Shown piece after piece: positions 1 to 5,482 of a stretch of DNA of 5,482 nt. The position numbers and the translations under genes are program-made. The notes below the pieces were generated by a model that worked only from the letters and a program-made list of their open reading frames with translations, did not search any database and had not been told where the DNA came from. Each line of letters begins with the position of its first letter. The first letter of the stretch is position 1. The stretch comes from Anaerolineales bacterium (GTDB lineage: Bacteria; Chloroflexota; Anaerolineae; Anaerolineales; Villigracilaceae), in the NCBI GenBank assembly GCA_025938055.1, contig JAICQC010000317.1, forward strand, positions 1 to 5,482, written 5' to 3'.

Positions 1-66
1 ACGGAAGGCGCGTTTGCGAGATTAATAGAGGGGTTGGTTTCGCTCAAGGGACATCAAGATGTCTGA
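1..66 (+). CDS. Possible C-terminal end of an upstream gene (partial, unidentified)
   Basis: Frame 1 is open from the left edge for 21 codons and ends with TGA at 64-66. The peptide contains AFARLIEGLVSLKGHQDV, which looks like a plausible helical protein tail, but it is too short to assign to a family. Frame 2 closes early and frame 3 stays open without an obvious protein-like character. If the gene is real, its stop overlaps the methyltransferase start by 8 bases (ATGTCTGA), a common arrangement for translationally coupled genes. This is inference from position and frame only; no function is proposed. Confidence 0.4.
   Translation, partial: TEGAFARLIEGLVSLKGHQDV
46..51 (+). promoter_or_regulatory. 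Ribosome binding site of the methyltransferase gene
   Basis: AAGGGA lies 7 bases upstream of the ATG at 59-61. It is a good purine-rich Shine-Dalgarno match at normal spacing and supports that ATG as the start. Confidence 0.6.
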
Positions 67-838
67 GCTTCAGCGAGAAGAGATCCTCTCCATCAATCAA
101 AAAGGATGGAATCAAGTCGCATCAATCTTCCATGGTGGAACTGCTTTGCCAAAATACGGTCCGTTGACGGCAACAGAAGAGGAATTGAATTTAATTCAAG
201 ATCTTAGCGGGAAGAAGGTTTTGGAACTGGGCTGCGGTAGTGGTCATACCCTTTCTTACCTTTGGGAGGCCAGGAATGCCAGTGAATTATGGGGGCTAGA
301 CTTCTCGGAGGAACAAATTCGCTTTACGAGGGAATTTCTTGAAGAAAAGAATATTCCAGTAGAGTTGTTTTTGGCTTCGATGGATGAAAACCCTGGTATT
401 CCTGAAAATTATTTTGATCTGGTTGTATCAATATACTCCTTGGGTTGGACACCTGATTTATTTCGCACTCTTGAATTGATTTACTCTTACCTAAGACCTG
501 GCGGTGTGTTTATCTTTAGTTGGGAGCATCCCACCTACCGATCTTTGCGCTATGAAGCCAATTTGGAGAAGTATGTTTTTGAGGATTCTTATTTAGATGA
601 AGGTCCCGTAGTCCATCCTTCGTGGAAGGGCGTTGAAATCGTTATCAATCATCGAAAGCTATCTACCTATCTTAATGCGATTAGTCGTTCGGGCCTGGCG
701 ATTGAGCAGGTAATAGAAAGTGAACCAAACGTTGCCCTGGCGCGAGAACAGGATTTTGTGCCCGAGAAGTGGTACAGCGTTCCGCGAGCACAAGTTATGC
801 CAACTACATTTATTGTAAAGGCACACAAGCCGAAGTAG
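59..838 (+). CDS. Class I SAM-dependent methyltransferase (Methyltransf_11/UbiE-like)
   Basis: This 259-residue soluble protein is predicted to transfer a methyl group from S-adenosylmethionine to an unknown acceptor. Seen in the sequence: the glycine-rich SAM-binding motif I VLELGCGSG at residues 54-62, the acidic residue D81 (GLDFS) expected to hold the ribose hydroxyls, the strand-4 region FDLVVS at 119-124, and LRPGG at 145-149, all in the order and spacing of a Rossmann-type methyltransferase. The N-terminal 50 residues and the segment after 155, including a WEHP motif, probably shape the acceptor pocket. The acceptor cannot be inferred; the fold is shared by small-molecule, quinone and nucleic-acid enzymes. 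There is no signal peptide or membrane segment. The gene may be coupled to an upstream gene by an 8-base overlap and is followed after 26 bases by the ligase/M20 fusion. It is more A+T-rich than that neighbour, which hints at a different origin. Confidence 0.93.
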   Translation: MSELQREEILSINQKGWNQVASIFHGGTALPKYGPLTATEEELNLIQDLSGKKVLELGCGSGHTLSYLWEARNASELWGLDFSEEQIRFTREFLEEKNIPVELFLASMDENPGIPENYFDLVVSIYSLGWTPDLFRTLELIYSYLRPGGVFIFSWEHPTYRSLRYEANLEKYVFEDSYLDEGPVVHPSWKGVEIVINHRKLSTYLNAISRSGLAIEQVIESEPNVALAREQDFVPEKWYSVPRAQVMPTTFIVKAHKPK

Positions 839-855
839 CGATCGCTACACAGTAC

Positions 856-859
856 AGGA
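856..859 (+). promoter_or_regulatory. Ribosome binding site deciding the start of the ligase/M20 gene
   Basis: AGGA stands 5 bases before the ATG at 865-867. The same frame is open further upstream, to a GTG at 769 inside the methyltransferase gene, but the 32 residues gained there look like an out-of-frame read of that gene. The AGGA favours 865. Confidence 0.5.
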
Positions 860-864
860 TTATT

Positions 865-3693
865 ATGCCCTACAACCCACAACAATTTGCCGACAAATAC
901 CTTCTCGCTGTAGAGCAAGCCATCAAGGAAAAACCCCAAAGCGGACTTAACGGTTTCGAACAGGAATGGAATCTGCTCGATGAAGACCTGCGTCCGCTGC
1001 TCACCGTCGGTGCTGGACCCAGCCAGCAATCGTTTGTAGATTACCTGCGCGCCGAGTGCATCCCGTCCTGGCAGGCGCAGTTCAGCCAGCTTGAGGTCTT
1101 TCACTGGATGGTCGAATGGGCGACGCGCCCCTATTACAGCCCGCGCGGGGCGATCTATGAGGCGCGGCTGATGGAAGCCTCGCTCATCAACGCGTTGCAC
1201 TGCGCTGGTATCAACTTCGGCGAACGGCTGCATTACTGGCATGGCAATCTCTTGTTCCTGACCGATATCGGCTATCACTCGATCCCTGGCAACTGGGGAA
1301 TCGCCAAGCGCCGCTATCTCGAAAAGTGCGTGGACCTCTACGGCCATACCCTGGCGACGGCGGGCATCCACACCAACATGTCCCTGCCTGATCCGCTCTT
1401 CGCCTGGGATTTCATGCACCTTTCGCCGACCGAGCGTGGCGACCAGCACCTCGATGAGTTCAAATCGGAGTTCTACATTACCGCGTCGCGCCTCCTGCGC
1501 GCGTTTGCGTCGCTCTTCGTGGCGACCGGCGCCTCCACGCCGATGCAAGCTCAGGTGCGCGCGGGACGTGCGGTAGTCGTGCTTACCGAGCATGATTCAA
1601 TCCGCAATCTCACCTTTCCGAATCCGCCTGCGATCGATCTGCCTGACCTGTATCGCTCGTATAAAGATTATCTGCAAATCTCGTATGATCTCGTGCGGCG
1701 CGGCGTCCGTTTTGGCAATAACAATTGGACTCCCATCCGCGCCCGCTCGTTCGCGGATCCCGTCGAGCGGATCATCTCTACGACCAGCGATGAGCTCACA
1801 GCGCTCTACACCCGCGGCTTATTCGCCGTTGGCGAGGCAACCCCACCCGAGGAGATGGCGCTGCAGATCGAAAAGCAGAATCTGATGGCGCGCATCAACC
1901 TGCCGATGGGACGGGTGGAGATTCGCACGGATGAGGGGGGGCACAGCCTGGACCTGGACATTGCAAATCTCACGCTTAAGCACCTCTTGCTTCTGCGTAT
2001 CTACTCGGACCCGCGCTTTGCACGCGGCTTCCGCTATGACCGCGAGGACATCACCCGCGCCCGTGCCAATGAGGCACTGGCTGCCAAACATGGTCTGCGC
2101 GCCGAGATCGAGAATCCGCTGACAGGCAAGCCAATCGGAATGCGCGACTTCCTGAAATGGACTTTGAAGGAAGTCAAACCCCTGGCGGAGGCATTGAATA
2201 TATGGAATGACTTAACTCCACTCGTCGAGATTTCAGAAGGCGCGCGCAACACGGCAGAGAAAATCCGCGCTCGCCTCCAAATGGAACTGGGCGAGAACGA
2301 TGAAGTTCCACTAAAGGTTCTGCGGGAATTGCATTTTGAACGCGAAGTGCAAGTGAAAGCCGATGTGGAACGCATTGCATCTGAATTCGGCGCGCTTGGC
2401 GACGAGTCCTCCAAGATCGCCGAATTCCTGCAGCGCAGCCGCGACCACGTGCGTCATATCCCTCAGGCACCGGTTCGCTTCCGCCCGCGGGCACGGGCAA
2501 CAGTCGAAATTTCCTATCCCGACAAGACCAGCGAAATCCTCGATCTTGCGCAGCAGCTGATTCGCATTCCATCGGTAACGGCATCGCCAAATGAACGATT
2601 GGATGAAGTCCACCGCGCTGGATCTCTCATTGATGACTATCTTCGGAATGCCGGTCTCGATGTCAGGTTTTTCGACGGCAAATATCCTGCGGTTTATGCC
2701 ACTTTCCCAATAACCAACTCCCAATTACCAAACACACCAGTCTCCAATCCCCAGTCTCCCATATTACTCACCGGTCACTTTGACGTTGTTGAGCCCGACC
2801 CTGATGATTCCCAATTCACGCCACGGATCGGCGGCGATTATCTCTGGGGTCGCGGTTCTGCCGATATGAAAACGGTTGTCGCCACATATTTGGTTTGGAT
2901 GAAGGATGCCATGAAAATGGGAAGTCTCTTCCCGAATATTACGCTGATGCTGGTTGGCAATGAGGAGAACGGCGAAGCCGAGGCGTGGGGCACGCCGCAT
3001 GTATTGAAAGAAGTAGAGATCGAGCCATCACTATTCATCGCTGGCGAACGGACGGGTGAAATAGGGAATGAACTCTTCGGTGAGATCTGTGTGGAGAACC
3101 GTGGCGTCATGCGCTTTGACATCGTTGCGCGCGGAGCCAGGGGACATTCAGGCGTGGCGGGCACCGGTGACTTGAGCGAGAAATTGATTGCAGCGCGTTC
3201 CGATCTGAGTGATATTTTCGCCAGGCACCTGACGCTGAAATCTTTGGATGGCTGGCAGTCACAGGCAAAGTTCCCGTTCATCAATGTCGGTACGGCGGGG
3301 GTGTACAACATCACGGCGGCGGAGGGAATTTTGGGCGTTGAAATTCGCCCGATCCCACAGGATGACGTGGAAGGTCTAAAGCTGAAAGTGGAAGCGTACT
3401 GCAAAGCCAATGGGCTCGATCTGTGTATGAACGTGATGGAAAACGGTGTGGTATGTTCGCCGGATAACCCTGCTCTAAAAGCCTTGATCGAGTCGGTGCG
3501 GCTCGCATCAGGGGTTGAGCCAAAGTTCGGCAAAAAGCTCCCCGGCACCAGCGCGCGGTTTGCCCCGGGTGGTCAGGCGGTCGTCTGGGGACAGTCAGGG
3601 CTGGGTCCACATGCAAAGGATGAACGGCACTACATCCCGAGCATTGAGCCATATTACAGATCGCTGAATGAACTGGCGAGCCTATGGAAATAG
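865..3693 (+). CDS. Fusion: glutamate-cysteine-ligase-like (GCS2) domain + M20 zinc metallopeptidase domain
   Basis: This 942-residue, probably cytoplasmic protein has two enzyme halves in one frame. Residues 1 to about 480 resemble the GCS2/carboxylate-amine ligase family, ATP-dependent enzymes joining a carboxylate (often glutamate) to an amine: GFEQEW at 30-35 matches the conserved glutamate motif, GIHTN at 167-171 the central histidine strand, and VEIRTDE at 351-357 the late arginine motif. Residues 481-552 form a charged, mostly helical linker. Residues 553-942 are a full M20 (ArgE/DapE/CNDP-type) domain: RIPSV at 567-571, GHFDVV with H638 and D640, bridging D667 in GRGSADMK, catalytic/ligand pair E700-E701, ligand E728, lid-domain GHSG with H761, and H916 in GPHAKDE. 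By comparison with DapE all zinc ligands and the catalytic glutamate are present, so the hydrolase half should be active. The substrates are unknown. The downstream small gene overlaps its stop by 10 bases. A tandem repeat inserts residues 616-632. Confidence 0.88.
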   Translation: MPYNPQQFADKYLLAVEQAIKEKPQSGLNGFEQEWNLLDEDLRPLLTVGAGPSQQSFVDYLRAECIPSWQAQFSQLEVFHWMVEWATRPYYSPRGAIYEARLMEASLINALHCAGINFGERLHYWHGNLLFLTDIGYHSIPGNWGIAKRRYLEKCVDLYGHTLATAGIHTNMSLPDPLFAWDFMHLSPTERGDQHLDEFKSEFYITASRLLRAFASLFVATGASTPMQAQVRAGRAVVVLTEHDSIRNLTFPNPPAIDLPDLYRSYKDYLQISYDLVRRGVRFGNNNWTPIRARSFADPVERIISTTSDELTALYTRGLFAVGEATPPEEMALQIEKQNLMARINLPMGRVEIRTDEGGHSLDLDIANLTLKHLLLLRIYSDPRFARGFRYDREDITRARANEALAAKHGLRAEIENPLTGKPIGMRDFLKWTLKEVKPLAEALNIWNDLTPLVEISEGARNTAEKIRARLQMELGENDEVPLKVLRELHFEREVQVKADVERIASEFGALGDESSKIAEFLQRSRDHVRHIPQAPVRFRPRARATVEISYPDKTSEILDLAQQLIRIPSVTASPNERLDEVHRAGSLIDDYLRNAGLDVRFFDGKYPAVYATFPITNSQLPNTPVSNPQSPILLTGHFDVVEPDPDDSQFTPRIGGDYLWGRGSADMKTVVATYLVWMKDAMKMGSLFPNITLMLVGNEENGEAEAWGTPHVLKEVEIEPSLFIAGERTGEIGNELFGEICVENRGVMRFDIVARGARGHSGVAGTGDLSEKLIAARSDLSDIFARHLTLKSLDGWQSQAKFPFINVGTAGVYNITAAEGILGVEIRPIPQDDVEGLKLKVEAYCKANGLDLCMNVMENGVVCSPDNPALKALIESVRLASGVEPKFGKKLPGTSARFAPGGQAVVWGQSGLGPHAKDERHYIPSIEPYYRSLNELASLWK
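2707..2757 (+). repeat. Degenerate heptanucleotide tandem repeat (CCARNNN) inside the M20 coding region
   Basis: Seven 7-base units each begin with CCAA or CCAG: CCAATAA, CCAACTC, CCAATTA, CCAAACA, then two extra bases CA, then CCAGTCT, CCAATCC, CCAGTCT. The total is 51 bases, exactly 17 codons. The repeat encodes a Pro/Asn/Ser/Gln-rich stretch at about residues 616-632 of the fusion protein, between the strand ending TFP and the strand ILLTGHFD that carries the first zinc ligand. Family M20 proteins normally have only a short turn there. It resembles the heptanucleotide repeats found in some bacterial genomes (for example the STRR elements of cyanobacteria), but identity with a named family is not shown here. 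Confidence 0.75.
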
Positions 3694-3965
3694 AAAAACT
3701 AATTCAGGCTCTTGAAGAAACGATCGCGTTACTGCAAAAATCCGAGTCCTCTGGTTGGTCAAACATGTCTGTCGAGGAAATCATTGGAAAACTCGAAACT
3801 GAACTTGCCAGGGCTAAGAATGCAAAGCCGCTGGATGTAAAGATGCTGGATCTGCTCTTTGCTCCGACCGGCGCAATTCAGGAAACGTCGATTGACAATG
3901 GATGGGGGACAACGTTTCTGCGCATTTCAGAAGTGATTGATCAATTCACCGGGGAGAGGAAATAA
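3684..3965 (+). CDS. Small hypothetical protein (93 aa)
   Basis: I do not recognise this protein with certainty. The ATG at 3684 lies inside the end of the ligase/M20 gene (10-base overlap with its TAG stop at 3691-3693), so translation is probably coupled to it; GGCGAG at 3674-3679 may serve as a weak ribosome binding site. The N-terminal 20 residues form an acidic amphipathic helix (EIEKLIQALEETIALLQKS), followed by a conserved-looking GWSNMS turn, a second helix (about residues 29-45) and a C-terminal part with LFAPTGAIQE and NGWG. The layout recalls small immunity-like or DUF6966-type proteins, but that is memory of general appearance and is weak. It has no signal peptide, membrane segment or cysteines. 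A cytoplasmic accessory role for the upstream enzyme is possible but rests on gene position only. Confidence 0.8.
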   Translation: MEIEKLIQALEETIALLQKSESSGWSNMSVEEIIGKLETELARAKNAKPLDVKMLDLLFAPTGAIQETSIDNGWGTTFLRISEVIDQFTGERK

Positions 3966-3995
3966 GGAGCCCGAAACGCACAAGCCGTATGTCCT

Positions 3996-4004
3996 AAAGG
4001 TGAT
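3996..4004 (+). promoter_or_regulatory. Strong ribosome binding site that fixes a TTG start for the transporter
   Basis: AAAGGTGAT contains AGGTGA, nearly the full anti-Shine-Dalgarno complement, with 5 bases between AGGTGA and the in-frame TTG at 4009-4011. The open frame also extends upstream to a TTG at 3937 inside the preceding gene, which has no comparable site. Confidence 0.7.
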
Positions 4005-4008
4005 TACA

Positions 4009-4932
4009 TTGAAACTTTCTCAACATCTCACTGCTGTCCTTCAAGCGATTTTTGTCACCATACTGTGGGCATCCTCCTGGGTGCTCATCAAGTTCGGTTT
4101 GCGCGCCGACCTGCCCGCCCTGACGTTTGCCGGGCTGCGTTACGTACTGGCTTTTATGTGCCTGGCTCCTCTGGTGATGTCGAATCCAACGCATCGGGCT
4201 GCGGTCAGGTCACTGAGGAGAAGGGACTGGGGACAACTTGCGCTGCTGGGCATCATATTTTATACGCTGACACAGGGCTCTCAATTCCTCAGCCTGGCGT
4301 ACTTACCTGCCGCAATGGTCAGCCTGCTGCTCAACCTGACATCCATCGTTGTTGCTGTGTTCGGGATCATTTTTCTGCGGGAGCATCCCTCCACCGGGCA
4401 GTGGTTTGGCATCGTACTGACGGTGATCGGCGTGGCTGTCTACTTCCTCCCGGTAGGCGTCAATGGAGTGCAAGTCATTGGCTTGGTGGTTGCGTTGGTC
4501 GGCGTACTAAGCAATGCGGCGAGCTCAGTCCTGGGAAGACAGGCGAATCGCGTTGCACAGAGTTCGCCACTCATCATCACGTTTATAAGCATGGGGATCG
4601 GTTCGATCCTTCTTCTGGCAATGGGGATCGTGTTCCAGGGATTTGGGAGGCTCGATCTGCAGAGTTGGCTGCTCATCGCCTGGCTGGCAGTCGTCAATAC
4701 GGCGTTCGCTTTTACGTTGTGGAATCACACCCTGCGGACGTTATCCGCTGTGGAGTCGAGCATTGTCAACAGCCTGATGATGCCGCAGATCGCGATTCTG
4801 GCATTCGTATTTCTGGGGGAAACGTTGAACGGAAGGGAAATTCTTGGGTTGATTTTAGTGAGTCTTGGGGTAATTGTCGTGCAGTTGCAAAAGAAACAGG
4901 TTCCTCCTCTCTTACAGGTTAACGAGGAGTGA
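4009..4932 (+). CDS. EamA/DMT-superfamily transporter (10 TM permease)
   Basis: This 307-residue inner-membrane protein belongs to the drug/metabolite transporter superfamily, whose EamA members commonly export amino acids or other small metabolites. It shows the family duplication: EamA repeat 1 spans about residues 9-145 and repeat 2 about 155-292, each with five hydrophobic helices. Helix 1 carries WASSW at 20-24, and FAGLRY at 40-45 is the typical first-repeat motif near helix 2. The basic loop RSLRRRDW at 67-74 is expected on the cytoplasmic side. The C-terminal helix pair includes LGETLNGREILGLILVSLGV, the usual end of repeat 2. The TTG start is chosen because of the strong ribosome binding site before it and because the extra 24 residues from 3937 are polar and unlike the family N-terminus. 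The gene follows the small hypothetical gene after 43 bases, so it may share its transcript. The cargo cannot be read from the sequence. Confidence 0.93.
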   Translation: MKLSQHLTAVLQAIFVTILWASSWVLIKFGLRADLPALTFAGLRYVLAFMCLAPLVMSNPTHRAAVRSLRRRDWGQLALLGIIFYTLTQGSQFLSLAYLPAAMVSLLLNLTSIVVAVFGIIFLREHPSTGQWFGIVLTVIGVAVYFLPVGVNGVQVIGLVVALVGVLSNAASSVLGRQANRVAQSSPLIITFISMGIGSILLLAMGIVFQGFGRLDLQSWLLIAWLAVVNTAFAFTLWNHTLRTLSAVESSIVNSLMMPQIAILAFVFLGETLNGREILGLILVSLGVIVVQLQKKQVPPLLQVNEE

Positions 4933-5015
4933 CCTGGCTGTTTGTAGAATCGACCCGTATTCGAAAGTTCCCTCCATTTGCTCCAGATATTTTAACTCCG
5001 CTGCTTATCAGTCGA

Positions 5016-5270
5016 TCAGAACTTGAAGTGGATGAATATCCGCCCGAAGTTTTTATCATCCTTTTCGACGCGGTGGTAGATTTTTTTGATATGGCCTTGA
5101 TTCAAGAAGCGCAACACCTTTTTCTTGAGCTGCCCGCTGCCTTTGCCCGGGATGATCTCGACTAATGCGATTTTTCTGTCAATCGCCTCTTTTACAATGC
5201 GATTAAGTTCCGCGTCGATCTGGTCGCCGCGGTTGTAAATGTCGTGCAGGTCAAGTTTAAGTTTTGCCAT
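5016..5270 (-). CDS. Small stand-alone Smr-domain protein
   Basis: This 84-residue protein is essentially a single Smr (small MutS-related) domain, a fold that binds and in some members nicks nucleic acids. Seen: the N-terminal LDLHD at residues 6-10 corresponds to the LDLHG motif, and IIPGKGSGQLKK at 39-50 corresponds to the IHGKGTGxLR motif, with proline (P41) where most members have histidine. The tail FGRIFIHFKF at 75-84 forms the last strand. The first helix (17-33) and second helix (46-57) fit the domain. The length is that of the bare domain, with no MutS2 or other fused region. The ATG at 5270-5268 overlaps the TAA of the upstream histidine phosphatase (TAATG), so the two are probably translated as a coupled pair; no strong separate ribosome binding site is visible. 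It converges with the transporter gene across 83 bases. Its biological role is unknown. Confidence 0.88.
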   Translation of the reverse strand: MAKLKLDLHDIYNRGDQIDAELNRIVKEAIDRKIALVEIIPGKGSGQLKKKVLRFLNQGHIKKIYHRVEKDDKNFGRIFIHFKF

Positions 5271-5482
5271 TATTTTTTAGGTTTCTCGGGCTGCATTAAG
5301 AAATCAAACGGGGGACGCTGGTTCAATTTAACCAGGTTCGCGCCTGACTCACTGACGTACAGTGCTGTCAGAGAGCCGGTATCACAACCCAGGCGCTGGA
5401 AATGATCGAGCGGCAGCCCGATATAGTGAGCAACGGCAAGCTTGATCGGATCGGCGTGAAAGACACAGGCGACGATGTCCTG
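5270..5482 (-). CDS. Histidine phosphatase family protein (phosphoglycerate-mutase-like), C-terminal part
   Basis: The minus strand is open in frame from the right edge for 70 codons and ends with TAA at 5272-5270. The visible peptide has FHADPIKLAVAHYIGLPLDH at residues 8-27, matching the second catalytic-histidine block of the histidine phosphatase superfamily (usually SHGDPIK..ahyLGlPLd). H9 would be the second catalytic histidine. The following FQRLGCDTGSLTALYV matches the final strand region, and the tail QPEKPKK is charged. The first catalytic motif (RHG) lies outside the window, so activity cannot be judged. The best-known relatives with this block are phosphoglycerate-mutase-like phosphatases such as the MSMEG_4193 type; the substrate is unknown. 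A phenylalanine (F8) precedes the histidine where serine is usual. It is coupled to the Smr gene by a TAATG overlap. Confidence 0.85.
   Translation of the reverse strand, partial: QDIVACVFHADPIKLAVAHYIGLPLDHFQRLGCDTGSLTALYVSESGANLVKLNQRPPFDFLMQPEKPKK

Noticed and set aside
769..864. Upstream extension of the ligase/M20 gene to GTG 769
   Set aside because: The 32 added residues overlap the methyltransferase coding region in another frame; ATG 865 has an AGGA site and starts a sequence of protein-like character.
667..1593. 308-codon open frame on the minus strand
   Set aside because: It lies antisense to the methyltransferase end and the ligase domain, is Arg/Ala/His-rich in the way of shadow frames in G+C-rich genes, and shows no recognisable motif. 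The plus-strand frame has clear family motifs.
2838..3548. 236-codon open frame on the minus strand
   Set aside because: It is antisense to the M20 domain, which carries intact catalytic residues. The Ser/Pro-rich translation looks like a shadow.
865..3693. Naming the fusion gshA, egtA or dapE
   Set aside because: Family motifs support the GCS2 and M20 assignments but not a specific substrate, so no gene symbol is given.
4065..4922. 285-codon plus-strand frame overlapping the transporter gene
   Set aside because: It is a different frame of the EamA gene; its product is Cys/Gly/Arg-rich without family character, while the other frame gives ten hydrophobic helices.
4933..5015. Bidirectional terminator in the convergent gap
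   Set aside because: Only a weak 4-base inverted repeat (GAAT/ATTC near 4947-4962) is visible, with no strong stem and no U-tract, so no terminator is called.
4929..5165. 78-codon plus-strand frame starting at GTG, overlapping the transporter stop
   Set aside because: The GTGA overlap is attractive, but most of the frame is antisense to the Smr gene, whose motifs are convincing.

Overview
The window reads as ordinary bacterial chromosome: densely packed genes, short or negative spacings, Shine-Dalgarno-like sites, and no rRNA, tRNA, CRISPR array or transposase that I could see. The lineage is not fixed by the sequence. The moderately high G+C of the central genes, the ligase/M20 protein and the heptanucleotide repeat make me think of Chloroflexota (Anaerolineae-like), but this is a weak inference.

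Plus strand, 1-4932, looks like one co-directional run. It has (1) a possible C-terminal tail of an unseen gene (1-66); (2) a class I SAM-dependent methyltransferase (59-838) that overlaps it by 8 bases and is clearly more A+T-rich than what follows; (3) a 942-residue two-domain protein (865-3693) whose N-terminal half resembles the glutamate-cysteine ligase / carboxylate-amine ligase (GCS2) family and whose C-terminal half is a complete M20 zinc amidohydrolase/peptidase; (4) a 93-residue hypothetical protein (3684-3965) whose start overlaps the stop of the fusion gene; and (5) a ten-helix EamA/DMT-type transporter (4009-4932), best started at a TTG codon behind a strong ribosome binding site.

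Minus strand, 5482-5016, converges on that run. The C-terminal 70 residues of a histidine phosphatase (phosphoglycerate-mutase-like) enter from the right edge and end in a TAATG overlap with a small 84-residue Smr-domain protein. No clear terminator is visible in the 83-base convergent gap.

The main points of interest are the ligase-hydrolase fusion in one uninterrupted reading frame, and a degenerate seven-base tandem repeat (CCARNNN, seven units plus two extra bases, exactly 51 nt) that inserts 17 residues just before the first zinc ligand of the M20 domain while keeping frame. A ligase that makes an amide bond, a hydrolase that breaks one, and a metabolite exporter in one run could be a small-molecule or gamma-glutamyl/peptide pathway. 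The substrate cannot be read from the sequence.
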